From: Hafnia paralvei ATCC 29927
Lineage (GTDB): Bacteria > Pseudomonadota > Gammaproteobacteria > Enterobacterales > Enterobacteriaceae
Length of the DNA: 64,000 bases
NCBI RefSeq assembly: GCF_001655005.1
Contig: NZ_LXET01000053.1
Location: 1-64,000 of the forward strand
Direction of reading: 5' to 3'
How positions within the stretch are numbered: the first letter of the stretch is position 1; each line of letters starts with the position of its first letter. Under the pieces are notes generated by a model. It was not told the DNA's origin, made no database searches, and saw nothing but the letters and a program-made list of their open reading frames with translations. The translations under genes and the position numbers were made by a program. Below, one piece after another: positions 45,286 to 55,535 of this stretch.

Positions 45286-46158
45286 ATGGAACTACGCCAT
45301 TTACGCTATTTCGTCGCAGTGGCTCAAACCGGTCACTTCACTCGAGCAGCTGAGCAACTCGGGATCTCCCAGCCACCACTCAGTCAGCAAATCCAAAAAC
45401 TTGAGCATGAAGTTGGCACACCTCTTATAAAGCGCTTAACTCGCGGGATCGAACTTACGGAAACGGGGAAAACGCTCTATAAAGACGCTTGTGAAATCAT
45501 CAAACTCACCGATGCCGCGTTGGAACGTGCTCGCAACGTGGCGCGCGGTATTAGTGGCTCCGTGAATATTGGATTTGCGTGCTCTACGGCGTTTAATCCC
45601 ACGGTGTTTTCGCTGTTACGACGCTTTCGTGAAAACTACCCCAAGATGCACCTTCAACCGCAAGAGAAAGACATGTCGGCATTGATGAACGCACTTGAAG
45701 AAGGGAATCTGGATTTTGCTTTTATCCGCCTGCCGTGCGAGCGCAGTAAAGACTTTATGTGCCGAGTGATCGACACAGAGAAAATGATGGTGGCTTTACC
45801 GCGAACTCATCCTCTCAGCCAAAATAAATCCCTATCATTACTAGATCTGAAAGATGAACCCCTGATTACGTTTCCACGAGAGGTAGCGCCAAGTCTATAT
45901 GATCAAACGATTAACGCCTGTGAAGAAGCCGGATTCACACCGTTGTTAGGCCAACAATCTCCTCAGCTAACCTCGGCAATTAGCATGGTGGGAGGGGGAT
46001 TTGGCTTTGCTCTCGTTCCGGCTTCGCTAAGCAAGATAGATGAAAAAAACGTGGTCTGCCTTGAGTCCCTCCGGGCGCTTCCTACCAGCGATATCGCCAT
46101 TGCTTGGCGGCGTGGTGATTCAGGACATGTAATCCTTCACCTACTCAATTTGCTATAA
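45286..46158 (+). CDS. budR: LysR-type activator of the bud operon
   Basis: 290 residues. N-terminal helix-turn-helix (MELRHLRYFVAVAQTGHFTRAAEQLGISQPPLSQQI), then an effector domain. In Klebsiella the equivalent BudR activates budABC in response to acetate and low pH. Divergent from budA across a 91-bp region that should hold its binding sites. Confidence 0.88.
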   Translation: MELRHLRYFVAVAQTGHFTRAAEQLGISQPPLSQQIQKLEHEVGTPLIKRLTRGIELTETGKTLYKDACEIIKLTDAALERARNVARGISGSVNIGFACSTAFNPTVFSLLRRFRENYPKMHLQPQEKDMSALMNALEEGNLDFAFIRLPCERSKDFMCRVIDTEKMMVALPRTHPLSQNKSLSLLDLKDEPLITFPREVAPSLYDQTINACEEAGFTPLLGQQSPQLTSAISMVGGGFGFALVPASLSKIDEKNVVCLESLRALPTSDIAIAWRRGDSGHVILHLLNLL

Positions 46159-46182
46159 CGCTTTGCGGATTTATGACATAAA

Positions 46183-46226
46183 AAACCGCTCTGAGCTGTT
46201 GATTCACAGCATCAGAGCGGTGGGTT
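46183..46226. terminator. Terminator between budR and gcvP
   Basis: AAACCGCTCTGA pairs with TCAGAGCGGTGGGTTT, with an inner GCTGTTGATTCACAGC stem. It serves both convergent genes. Confidence 0.8.
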
Positions 46227-46252
46227 TGATCGTTACCGTTTTATTCTAAAAA

Positions 46253-49135
46253 CTATTCGTATTCAGAAATGGGCACACACGAGCAGAACAGATTACGGTC
46301 ACCGTAGACGTCATCCAGACGTTTCACGGTTGGCCAGTATTTATTCTCTCTGGTTGATTCCGTTGGGAATACCGCCAATTCGCGTGAATAAGCATGCTCC
46401 CAGTTTGCCACCAACTCAGCCTGAATGTGGGGAGCGTTGACCAGCGGGTTATCCGCCAATGTCCATTCGCCACTGCTAACACGCTCGATCTCAGCGCGAA
46501 TCGCTAGCATGGCATCAATAAAGCGATCCAGTTCAGCTTTGCTTTCTGACTCGGTTGGCTCAACCATCAACGTACCCGCCACAGGGAAAGACATGGTTGG
46601 TGCATGGAAGCCGAAATCGATAAGACGTTTAGCAATATCCATTTCGCTAATACCGGTCTGCTCTTTGAGCGGACGAATATCCAGAATACATTCGTGTGCC
46701 ACACGGCCATCACGGCCGGTATACAAAATTGGATAAGCGGATTTCAGGCGCGTTGCAATATAGTTCGCATTTAAAATTGCCGTCTGGCTGGCTTTCTTCA
46801 GCCCTTCAGCCCCCATCATACGGATGTACATCCAGCTAATCGGCAGAATCGACGCGCTGCCGAACGGTGCAGCAGAAACCGCACCTTGCTGAGTGGTTAA
46901 ACCGTCAATCTGTACGATAGTATGACCCGGTACAAACGGAGCCAAATGTGATTTCACACCGATAGGCCCCATGCCCGGTCCGCCACCGCCGTGAGGGATA
47001 CAGAAAGTTTTATGCAGATTGAGATGTGACACATCCGCGCCGATATAGCCCGGCGTGGTGATGCCCACCTGCGCGTTCATGTTGGCGCCGTCAAGATAAA
47101 CCTGTCCACCAAACTGATGCACGATCTGGCACACTTCACGAATGGTTTCTTCATATACGCCATGGGTCGACGGATAGGTCACCATAATACAAGACAGCTC
47201 ATCGCCGGCCTGCTCTGCTTTAGCACGCAAATCGTGCAGATCGATATTACCGGAATCGTCGCAAGCCACAACGACCACGCTCATACCCGCCATTTGCGCT
47301 GAGGCCGGGTTCGTCCCATGGGCAGAACTTGGAATCAAGCAAACATGACGCGTTGCTTCGTTACAACTCTCATGATAGCGACGGATCGCCAGCAGACCTG
47401 CATATTCCCCCTGAGCACCGGAGTTCGGCTGCATACACACAGCGTCATAACCGGTTAATTGCACCAGCCACTGTGACAATTGGGAAATCATTATCTGATA
47501 CCCTAACGCTTGCTCTGGCGGGCAGAACGGGTGCAGCTCTGCAAATTCAGGCCAGGTAATTGGAATCATCTCCGCCGCAGCGTTGAGCTTCATAGTGCAA
47601 GAACCCAACGGGATCATCGCCTGATTCAGCGCTAAATCCTTACGTTCTAAACGATGCATGTAGCGCATCATTTCAGTTTCGCTGTGATAGCGATTGAATA
47701 CTGGGTGAGTCAGAATAGGATCGGTACGCAGCATATGTGATGGGATACTGCCTTCGCACTCTTCAGATACCAACGTGTCTAGCGTATCAATATCCAAACC
47801 ATGATTATCGCCTAACAGAACCGCAAACAACGCTTCAACATCTTCACGGCTGGTCGCTTCATCCAAAGAAATCCCTACTGCGCCAGGAATATCGCTGCGT
47901 AGGTTGAAGCCAAAACTCAATGCACGAGCCAAAACCTCGGCTTTATCTTTAACAACCACCGTGAGCGTATCAAACCAACTGTGATTACGAATGGTGACAT
48001 CTTTTTGCTTCAGACCCGCAGCCAAAATATCGGTTAAACGATGAATACGATCGGCAATACGCTTCAGCCCAACTGGACCATGATAAACCGCATATAGACT
48101 GGCGATATTGGCGAGCAATACCTGCGAAGTACAAATGTTGGAGTTAGCTTTCTCGCGACGGATATGCTGTTCACGCGTCTGCATTGCCATACGCAGCGCG
48201 GTATTACCCGCCGCATCACGCGAAACCCCAATGATACGTCCCGGCATGGAACGTTTAAATTCATCACGACAGCCAAAGAAGGCCGCATGTGGACCACCAT
48301 ACCCCATCGGCACACCAAAGCGTTGTGCCGAACCAAATACGACATCTGCACCTAATTTTCCCGGAGCCGCCAGCAGTACCAGTGCCATAGGATCGGCTGC
48401 GACACAGGTTATCACCTTGCGGTTTTTCAGCTCATTCATCAGCGCGGTATAGTCGTGCAGCTCGCCGTAGGTCCCCACCTGTTGCAGCAATACGCCAAAT
48501 ACGTCTTGATGATCGAGCACTTTCTCTGCATCGTCGACGATAACGTCAAAGCCAAAAGTCTCGGCACGGGTACGTACCACATCCAGCGTTTGCGGATGAA
48601 CATCTGCAGCCACAAAGAAGCGGTTAGCGTTTTTCAGCTTGCTGGCTCGTTTGGCTAACGCCATGGCTTCCGCCGCGGCTGTTGCTTCATCCAGCAGGGA
48701 AGCAGAAGCTAACTCAAGACCGGTAAGATCCTGCGTCAACTGCTGGAAATTCAGCAGTGCCTCAAGACGTCCTTGAGACACTTCCGGTTGGTATGGCGTA
48801 TAAGCGGTGTACCAACCCGGATTCTCCAGCATATTGCGCTGAATAACCGGCGGCATCAGCACACCGTGGTAACCCATACCAATAAAGGATTTGTAACGTT
48901 GATTCTGACCCGCAATGGCTTTCAGCTCAGCCAACGCCTGATGTTCAGTCACGGCGTCACCCACCGCTGGCGGTGTTGGTAACTGAATATCCGATGGAAC
49001 GATCTGCTCGATCAGATCACGTAAAGAGCGTGCTCCGACAGTTTCCAGCATTTCTTGCTGCTGTTGCGCAGACGGACCGATATGGCGAGCAATAAAGGAT
49101 TCGCTGTTTTCGAGCTGGCTGAGAGTCTGGGTCAT
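46253..49135 (-). CDS. gcvP: Glycine decarboxylase (P protein)
   Basis: 960 residues, full length. The PLP lysine lies in NLHKTFCIPHGGGGPG near 710. It decarboxylates glycine and passes the aminomethyl group to the lipoyl arm of GcvH. Last gene of gcvT-gcvH-gcvP, about 150 bp after gcvH. Confidence 0.98.
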   Translation of the reverse strand: MTQTLSQLENSESFIARHIGPSAQQQQEMLETVGARSLRDLIEQIVPSDIQLPTPPAVGDAVTEHQALAELKAIAGQNQRYKSFIGMGYHGVLMPPVIQRNMLENPGWYTAYTPYQPEVSQGRLEALLNFQQLTQDLTGLELASASLLDEATAAAEAMALAKRASKLKNANRFFVAADVHPQTLDVVRTRAETFGFDVIVDDAEKVLDHQDVFGVLLQQVGTYGELHDYTALMNELKNRKVITCVAADPMALVLLAAPGKLGADVVFGSAQRFGVPMGYGGPHAAFFGCRDEFKRSMPGRIIGVSRDAAGNTALRMAMQTREQHIRREKANSNICTSQVLLANIASLYAVYHGPVGLKRIADRIHRLTDILAAGLKQKDVTIRNHSWFDTLTVVVKDKAEVLARALSFGFNLRSDIPGAVGISLDEATSREDVEALFAVLLGDNHGLDIDTLDTLVSEECEGSIPSHMLRTDPILTHPVFNRYHSETEMMRYMHRLERKDLALNQAMIPLGSCTMKLNAAAEMIPITWPEFAELHPFCPPEQALGYQIMISQLSQWLVQLTGYDAVCMQPNSGAQGEYAGLLAIRRYHESCNEATRHVCLIPSSAHGTNPASAQMAGMSVVVVACDDSGNIDLHDLRAKAEQAGDELSCIMVTYPSTHGVYEETIREVCQIVHQFGGQVYLDGANMNAQVGITTPGYIGADVSHLNLHKTFCIPHGGGGPGMGPIGVKSHLAPFVPGHTIVQIDGLTTQQGAVSAAPFGSASILPISWMYIRMMGAEGLKKASQTAILNANYIATRLKSAYPILYTGRDGRVAHECILDIRPLKEQTGISEMDIAKRLIDFGFHAPTMSFPVAGTLMVEPTESESKAELDRFIDAMLAIRAEIERVSSGEWTLADNPLVNAPHIQAELVANWEHAYSRELAVFPTESTRENKYWPTVKRLDDVYGDRNLFCSCVPISEYE

Positions 49136-49283
49136 GAGTTACTGATTCCTAAATGTGCATACAAAAGAAATGACACTACGAACTCACTTTCTCTCGGCGA
49201 TACCCTACCGCCGAGAGAAAGTTTGAAGCGCTATCTACCACGAGTTGCCGCTACGGTGCCCAAAAGCGTTCAGGCACGGACAG

Positions 49284-49670
49284 TTAGTCTTCGATAGAAG
49301 ACTCATAGGCAGCAGCATCCAGCAAGTCAGCAATCTGCGATTCGTCTGATGCTTTAATGCGGAACAACCAGCCTTCGGAATAAGGCGCGCTGTTTACCAG
49401 CTCTGGTGCTCCTTCTAACTCATCGTTAATCGAGACGATTTCACCGCTGATAGGCGCATAAATATCTGAAGCCGCTTTTACGGACTCCGCTACCGCACAG
49501 TCATCCCCAGCATCGAAAGAGGTACCGACTTCAGGCAGATCGATAAACACCATATCGCCCAGCAACTCCTGCGCATGCTCGGTGATACCAACGCTATAAA
49601 CCCCTTCGCCTTCTGCACGAACCCATTCGTGAGATGCGGTATATTTCAATTCAGTAGGCACGTTGCTCAT
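49284..49670 (-). CDS. gcvH: Glycine cleavage H protein
   Basis: 128 residues. The lipoylated lysine is in ESVKAASDIYAP near 65. It shuttles the intermediate between GcvP, GcvT and Lpd. Separated from gcvT by 158 bp that contain a long palindromic repeat. Confidence 0.98.
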   Translation of the reverse strand: MSNVPTELKYTASHEWVRAEGEGVYSVGITEHAQELLGDMVFIDLPEVGTSFDAGDDCAVAESVKAASDIYAPISGEIVSINDELEGAPELVNSAPYSEGWLFRIKASDESQIADLLDAAAYESSIED

Positions 49671-49728
49671 CGAAATCCTCTCTTAAATGTTTGTTAAATT
49701 ATACTTTCTAAGTCTGATTCAATTGGTG

Positions 49729-49818
49729 TTGCCAATTTAAGTGCGGCCAGCTCATAGGAATCGGAGCGTACTCACAGTACGTGAGGATTCCGAGCACTGC
49801 CCGAGCTTAAGATGGCAA
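49729..49818. repeat. 90-bp imperfect palindrome between gcvT and gcvH
   Basis: The left arm starts TTGCCAATTTAAG and continues GGAATC-GGAG; the right arm is its near complement, GATTCCGAGC ... CTTAAGATGGCAA. The two sides pair over about 40 bases with several gaps. It lies inside the gcvTHP transcript. Confidence 0.75.
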
Positions 49819-49828
49819 GCGCAGTAGC

Positions 49829-50926
49829 CTAGTTAATCAGGCTTTTGCCGTTACGCACAAAACCAGGTTTAACGACACGAACCGGCATTTCACGGTTACG
49901 GATCTGCACAATAGCCTCTTCACCAATTCCTGCTGGTACGCGCGCCAATGCAATACTGACACCTAGGGTTGGAGAGAAAGAACCACTGGTGATCACACCT
50001 TCTTGAAGATTCCCGTTGGTATCGGTGAAACGCACCGGAAGCTCATTACGTAACACACCTTTTTCGGTCATGACCAAGCCAACCAACTGTTCTGTGCCGT
50101 TTTCGCGTTGCTGTTCTAATGCTTCACGGCCAATAAAGTCACGATCTTCCGGAGACCAAGCGATGGTCCAGCCCATATTGGCGGCTAACGGCGAAACACC
50201 TTCATCCATTTCCTGGCCGTAGAGGTTCATACCCGCCTCTAAACGCAGAGTGTCGCGCGCGCCCAAACCGCAGGGTTTAACGCCAGCTTTAACCAGTTTT
50301 TGCCAAAACTCAGGGGCCTCACCCACAGGTAGTGCAATTTCATAACCGTTCTCGCCGGTGTAACCCGTAGTCGCAATAAAGTAATCGCCGGCCTGTACGC
50401 CAAAGAAAGGTTTCATACCACTGATAGCCTGCTTTTGAGCGTCTGAGAACAGCGTTGCGGCTCGTTCCTGCGCTTGCGGACCTTGAACGGCAATCAGCGC
50501 GAGATCGTCACGTACGGTGATATCAACGTGATATGGCTCGGCATGCTCGGTGATCCATGCGAGATCCTTTTCACGTGTCGCAGAGTTAACCACCAGACGG
50601 AAATATTCCTCTTCGAGGAAATAAACAATCAGGTCATCAATGACGCCTGCAGAGGCGTTCAGCATGCCAGTGTAGAGAGCTTTACCCGGAACGGTCAGTT
50701 TGGCGACGTCGTTTGCTAGCAGGTAGCGCAAAAACTCCCGGGTGCGCGGCCCGCGCAAATCGACGATAGTCATATGGGAAACGTCAAACATGCCTGCATC
50801 CTGACGCACGGCATGATGCTCATCGATCTGTGAGCCGTAGTGCAGCGGCATCATCCAACCATGGAAATCAACCATACGCGCGCCACAGGCGACGTGCTGA
50901 TCGAAGAGTGGAGTTTGTTTAGCCAT
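49829..50926 (-). CDS. gcvT: Aminomethyltransferase (T protein)
   Basis: 365 residues. Tetrahydrofolate-binding GcvT fold; catalytic aspartate in MFDVSHMTIVDLRGP near 97 region and GARDTLRLEAGMNLYG near 230. It releases ammonia and makes 5,10-methylene-THF. First gene of the operon; GAGGGT before the ATG. Confidence 0.98.
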   Translation of the reverse strand: MAKQTPLFDQHVACGARMVDFHGWMMPLHYGSQIDEHHAVRQDAGMFDVSHMTIVDLRGPRTREFLRYLLANDVAKLTVPGKALYTGMLNASAGVIDDLIVYFLEEEYFRLVVNSATREKDLAWITEHAEPYHVDITVRDDLALIAVQGPQAQERAATLFSDAQKQAISGMKPFFGVQAGDYFIATTGYTGENGYEIALPVGEAPEFWQKLVKAGVKPCGLGARDTLRLEAGMNLYGQEMDEGVSPLAANMGWTIAWSPEDRDFIGREALEQQRENGTEQLVGLVMTEKGVLRNELPVRFTDTNGNLQEGVITSGSFSPTLGVSIALARVPAGIGEEAIVQIRNREMPVRVVKPGFVRNGKSLIN

Positions 50927-51407
50927 CTTAACCCTCTTTTCCTGAACGTTTTGTCATCCGGTACAAGTCATTCTCTATGGCGTCCCGGGCGCACTGATAA
51001 GATATGTTTTGCCTAAAGATATCTTCGAGCCAAAGAGCAGCAAACATCGCTACGCAAACGATACCCTTCCTCAGACGTTATCACCGAAATCAGCGATTAA
51101 CCATAAGTTAAAATAAGAGCTGGTGTTAACGATAGTGAAATTTAGAGAGGGGATAATGCAGAAGTTTCACCTAGAAAACTGCGCCTAATGGCACATTATT
51201 AACATTTTCACTGCAACTGCATTGCAGTTATATAACGTATGTCGCAATTTTATCGTGGAAAATAGCGGATGTTAAAATCGCATGCATTAGAAAAACTAAT
51301 TCAAAATAGCGGGCAGCATTAGAATATTTCAAACAAGGTCGTAAGAGGAAAAAGAAAGGGAAGAATGGAGGCGGCCAACAATGCGTTTTGTCAGCCGCAA
51401 AAGAGGA
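50927..51407. promoter_or_regulatory. Control region upstream of gcvT
   Basis: 481 bp. In E. coli GcvA, Lrp and PurR act here. No glycine riboswitch is visible. An imperfect AAGATAT/ATATCTT dyad lies near 51000-51030. No gene. Confidence 0.4.
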
Positions 51408-52613
51408 TTATTTTTGCAACCAATCCGGTAAATCAGCTAACCCCATAGCATGTTGTACTAGTCGAGGTTTTAGCCCGGGGAGATTATCCGCGAGCATCAT
51501 TCCAACATCACGCAGTAGCTTTTTGGCAGGATTATCACCGTCAAAGAGCTGACGGAAACCTTGCATCGCCGTCAGCATCACAGCGGCGCTATGCTTACGA
51601 GAACGTTCATAGCGGCGCAGATACATATATCGGCCAATATCCTTACCCTGACGTTGTAGGCGCTTAATTTCAGAAGCCAGCTCAGCGGCATCCATAAAGC
51701 CTAAATTCACGCCCTGCCCCGCTAATGGGTGAATGGTATGCGCAGCATCACCAACCAAGGCCAAGCGATGCGCGGCAAAACTACGTGCGTAGCGCCCCAC
51801 TAGTGGATGTGACTGACGTGGGCTTACCACCTCACACAGCCCTAAACGTGTATCAAAGGCCACCGCCAGCTCGCGGTTAAAATCACTGTCCGATAAGGCT
51901 TCCAGACGCCGAGCCTCTTCCGGCCCAACCGACCATACAATTGAGCACAAGTGTTCGTCTTCCAGCGGCAAGAAAGCCAGTATGCCATTTGGACGGAAAA
52001 CCTGACGAGCACAGCCATCGTGCGGTTGTTCGGTTTTGATCGTAGCAACTAGGGCATGGTGCCCATAATCCCAGAACGTTAAAGGGATATCCGCGTTCTG
52101 GCGCAGCCACGACTGTGCTCCATCGGCCCCAATGACTAAGCGCGCGGTGAGCATTTGCCCATCATTCAGGGTGATGAACGCTTCATTCTCTCCCCATGCC
52201 ACCTGTTGGAAAGTGGCTGGCGCTATCATGGTTACCTCGGATTGCCGAGCTACCTTATTCCACAATGCCTGCTGAATGACACTATTTTCAATGATATGCC
52301 CCAGATGGGTATGACCATATTCCTGCGCGCGGAACGCAATCCGTCCAAAGCTATCACTATCCCATACTTCCATGCCTTGATAGGCGCTGGCGCGTAGGGC
52401 GAGAATATCTTGCCAAACGCCCAGATGTTGCAATAGACGCTCGCTGGCGGCATTAATCGCGGAAACACGCAGGGCGGGTTCTGGCGCTAGCTCTGCGAGC
52501 TCTGGGATCCGATGTTCAACCACAGCAATACGTAAACCGCTTCCCTGAAGCGCTGCTGCTGTTGCCAATCCCACCATGCCACCACCGGCAATGACCACAT
52601 CAAAAGATTGCAT
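51408..52613 (-). CDS. ubiI: 2-octaprenylphenol hydroxylase UbiI
   Basis: 401 residues. FAD motif GGGMVGLATAAAL near 10 and GDAAHTIHPLAGQGVNLG near 310. Flavin mono-oxygenase for C5 hydroxylation in aerobic ubiquinone synthesis. It follows ubiH by 86 bp in the ygfB-pepP-ubiH-ubiI cluster. Confidence 0.96.
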   Translation of the reverse strand: MQSFDVVIAGGGMVGLATAAALQGSGLRIAVVEHRIPELAELAPEPALRVSAINAASERLLQHLGVWQDILALRASAYQGMEVWDSDSFGRIAFRAQEYGHTHLGHIIENSVIQQALWNKVARQSEVTMIAPATFQQVAWGENEAFITLNDGQMLTARLVIGADGAQSWLRQNADIPLTFWDYGHHALVATIKTEQPHDGCARQVFRPNGILAFLPLEDEHLCSIVWSVGPEEARRLEALSDSDFNRELAVAFDTRLGLCEVVSPRQSHPLVGRYARSFAAHRLALVGDAAHTIHPLAGQGVNLGFMDAAELASEIKRLQRQGKDIGRYMYLRRYERSRKHSAAVMLTAMQGFRQLFDGDNPAKKLLRDVGMMLADNLPGLKPRLVQHAMGLADLPDWLQK

Positions 52614-52699
52614 TGTGATTATCTGTTCCTGTTAATGAATCATATCCCCTAAATCATTCAAGCTGCTGAAAAGCCTCCTGAAGTACGGCGAGGATAAAT

Positions 52700-53878
52700 T
52701 TAACGCTCCACCCAGCCGAGCGTGCGCCGCGCCAATGTTTCACGCAGCGATGGAACGAGCTCCATCGCCATCAGCCCCAGATTGCGCCCAGCCACCAAGG
52801 GTGCAAGGCGATTAGCAAACAGATGGATAAGCCCGTCGGTCACACCAATCGTAGCCCGTTGATCCGGCTCACGGCGCCGTTGATACTGGCTTAGTACCTG
52901 ATAACTGCCGATATCATGCCCTTGCTGCTCGGCCTGAACAACCGTCTCTGCCAGTGAAATCACATCGCGCAGCCCCAGATTGAACCCTTGGCCTGCAATT
53001 GGATGCAACGTCTGTGCCGCATTACCCACCAAGGCAAGGCGATGGCTAATATGTTGCTGAGCCAACGTTAAGCGCAATGGATAGCTATGGCGCTTACCCG
53101 CTTTGACCATCGCGCCCAATCGCCAGCCGAACGCCTTCTGAAGCTGACATAAAAATTCGCTATCGCTCCAGCTATCTACGTTGTCCTGTTCGTTTGCGGA
53201 ATGGCACCACACCAGCGAGCAACGCCCCTCACTCATCGGTAACATGGCTAGCGGACCATTACGGGTAAAGCGCTCAAAGGCTTTACCTTGATGCGGCAAT
53301 GCGGTGGTCACATTGGCAATAACGGCAATTTGACCATAGTCTTCACTACGCCAATCGACGTTGCAATGCTGAGCCAGCGCCGAAGATGAACCATCCGCCG
53401 CCACCAGTAGTTCGCCTGTAAGATGAGAGCCGTTATCCAGCGCAATACGAGCACTATCTTTTTGCCGCTCGACACCCACCACTTTTGCCGGGCAATGCAG
53501 TGTAACGCCCGGCGCTTTCTCAAGCAGTTGGAATAGTCGTGAGCCCGCCTGATGCAGTTCAACCACCTGTCCCAAATAAGGGATCTGATAATCCAGAGCA
53601 TCGAGGCCAACAAAGCCGGCATGTCCCTGATCGCTAACATGCACACGCTCAATCGGTGTAGCACACGCCTTAAGCGCCTGCCATACGCCAATTCGTTCCA
53701 ATTGCTGGCATGTACCATACGCGAGAGCAATAGCGCGAGCGTCGAATCCTGGGTGTTGTCTGCTGTCTGGGGAGACCGCCTCAACAACCTCAACTTGAAT
53801 ACGTCCAGCGCTCAGAGCAGAAACCGCCAACGCCAGCGTGGCTCCCGCCATGCCCCCGCCCACAATGATCATTTTCAT
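52700..53878 (-). CDS. ubiH: 2-octaprenyl-6-methoxyphenol hydroxylase UbiH
   Basis: 392 residues. FAD motif GGGMAGATLALA near 8 and GNAAQTLHPIAGQGFNLG near 300. Hydroxylates C1 of the ring in ubiquinone synthesis. It starts 15 bp after pepP. Confidence 0.96.
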   Translation of the reverse strand: MKMIIVGGGMAGATLALAVSALSAGRIQVEVVEAVSPDSRQHPGFDARAIALAYGTCQQLERIGVWQALKACATPIERVHVSDQGHAGFVGLDALDYQIPYLGQVVELHQAGSRLFQLLEKAPGVTLHCPAKVVGVERQKDSARIALDNGSHLTGELLVAADGSSSALAQHCNVDWRSEDYGQIAVIANVTTALPHQGKAFERFTRNGPLAMLPMSEGRCSLVWCHSANEQDNVDSWSDSEFLCQLQKAFGWRLGAMVKAGKRHSYPLRLTLAQQHISHRLALVGNAAQTLHPIAGQGFNLGLRDVISLAETVVQAEQQGHDIGSYQVLSQYQRRREPDQRATIGVTDGLIHLFANRLAPLVAGRNLGLMAMELVPSLRETLARRTLGWVER

Positions 53879-53893
53879 GCCGTTTATCTTTCC

Positions 53894-55216
53894 TTAACGG
53901 GCTGCTTTGGCCTGCGCCATCAGCGCTTCGATATCATCAGCCTGCTTAACAACATCTTTAGTTAACACCTCAAATCCATCTTCAGTAATCAAGATGTCAT
54001 CTTCAATGCGGATGCCAATACCGCGATACTCCACTGGAACATCGGCATCTGGTGCGATATATAAGCCCGGCTCGCAGGTTAATACCATGCCTGGTTCTAA
54101 CACGCGCTCACGCGCAGAAGAGCCATAATCGCCGACGTCATGTACATCCAGACCTAACCAATGGCTCAAACCGTGCATAAAGAACTGGCGATGTGCCTGA
54201 TCGGCAATCAGTTGCTCCACATCCCCTTTCATTACGCCTAATTTTACTAACCCTTCGACCATCACTCGAACCGTCGCCTCGTTCGCTTCGCGAATACTGC
54301 GGCCAGGAGCAAAGATTTCAAATGCCTTGTCCATCGAAGCCAATACCAGATCGTAAATTTCGCGCTGTGGCTTGGTGAACTTGCCGTTTACAGGGAAAGT
54401 ACGGGTGATATCACCGGCATAGCCTTTATATTCACAGCCCGCATCAATCAGTACTAAATCACCGTCTTTTAACTCACACTCATTTTCGGTGTAGTGCAAA
54501 ATGCAGCCGTTTTCACCACCGCCAACGATGGTATTATAAGAGGGGTAACGCGCGCCGTTTCGAGTAAACTCATGCAGAATTTCACCTTCCAACTGGTATT
54601 CGAACATACCTGGGCGGCATTTTTCCATCGCACGGATATGGCCTAATGCCGTTATTTCACCCGCTCGGCGCATCGCCGCAATTTCTTCCTGCGATTTAAA
54701 CAAGCGCATTTCATGTACCCAAGGACGCCAATCAATAAGCGTTGCCGGCGCGCGGAAGTTTTGACGTACACCACGACGCAGTTTTTCGAGGGCGGCAAAG
54801 GTAATCTGGTCGGCAAAATCATACTGGCCCTGAGCGTGATAAACCACGTCTAGCCCGTTCAGCAACAGGTGAAGCTGCTCTTCAATATCGCCGTAAGGTA
54901 AGGCGCGATCTATGCCTAACTTGGCCGGAGCGGCTTCTTGCCCTAAACGACGACCAAACCAAATCTCGGCGGTTAAATCACGCACGCGGTTAAAGAGCAC
55001 GCTGTGATTATGGGTCTCGTCGCTTTTAATCAAGATCAGCAGCGCTTCGGGTTCGTTAAAACCCGTCAGATACCAGAAATCACTATTCTGACGGTAAGGA
55101 TATTCACTGTCCGCGCTGCGGGTACATTCTGGAGCAGCAAAAAAGAGAGCGGCACTACCGGGTGCCATCTGTGCCAAAACAGCCTGTCGGCGACGTTGGA
55201 ATTCTTGCGGGGTCAT
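53894..55216 (-). CDS. pepP: Xaa-Pro aminopeptidase P
   Basis: 440 residues. Metal ligands of the pita-bread fold: VLIDAGCEYKGYAGDITRT (two aspartates), GLSHWLGLDVHD, CEPGLYI, and RIEDDILIT. It cleaves the first residue when proline is second. Located between ygfB and ubiH, as in E. coli. Confidence 0.97.
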   Translation of the reverse strand: MTPQEFQRRRQAVLAQMAPGSAALFFAAPECTRSADSEYPYRQNSDFWYLTGFNEPEALLILIKSDETHNHSVLFNRVRDLTAEIWFGRRLGQEAAPAKLGIDRALPYGDIEEQLHLLLNGLDVVYHAQGQYDFADQITFAALEKLRRGVRQNFRAPATLIDWRPWVHEMRLFKSQEEIAAMRRAGEITALGHIRAMEKCRPGMFEYQLEGEILHEFTRNGARYPSYNTIVGGGENGCILHYTENECELKDGDLVLIDAGCEYKGYAGDITRTFPVNGKFTKPQREIYDLVLASMDKAFEIFAPGRSIREANEATVRVMVEGLVKLGVMKGDVEQLIADQAHRQFFMHGLSHWLGLDVHDVGDYGSSARERVLEPGMVLTCEPGLYIAPDADVPVEYRGIGIRIEDDILITEDGFEVLTKDVVKQADDIEALMAQAKAAR

Positions 55217-55535
55217 GACCTTCTCCTGAAATCAGCAGTTGCGAAAACGTGGCGTAGTGCTCATAGCATACGGCTTAATCAGCATGAGCTATCAATACAG
55301 ATAGAGTCCCCAAGCTTCAAGCATGCAGGGGATATAGCCTAAATATTGGTGTTGCATCAAGGCAACAAGCGTATAAATTCCGATGAACCTACATCAGTAA
55401 GCGATTCGAAAGCATGGGTGCAGCTAACGCCGAGGCAGCTTCAAATATGATGGGTATAGACTATCACGCGGTTTGCGAAATGGGATAAGCAAGATCAATC
55501 AGGCGGCGGGAGTGCCACCTGATTCATAACAGAAA
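55217..55535. other. Intergenic region with part of a common repeat
   Basis: 319 bp. GCAGCTTCAAATATGATGGG with TATAG around 55436-55459 resembles short repeats common between genes of Yersinia, Serratia and relatives; a cousin lies near 52648-52668. No gene. Confidence 0.45.

Noticed and set aside
50927..51200. Possible glycine riboswitch before gcvT
   Set aside because: No matching core; in enterobacteria this operon is controlled by GcvA, Lrp and PurR.
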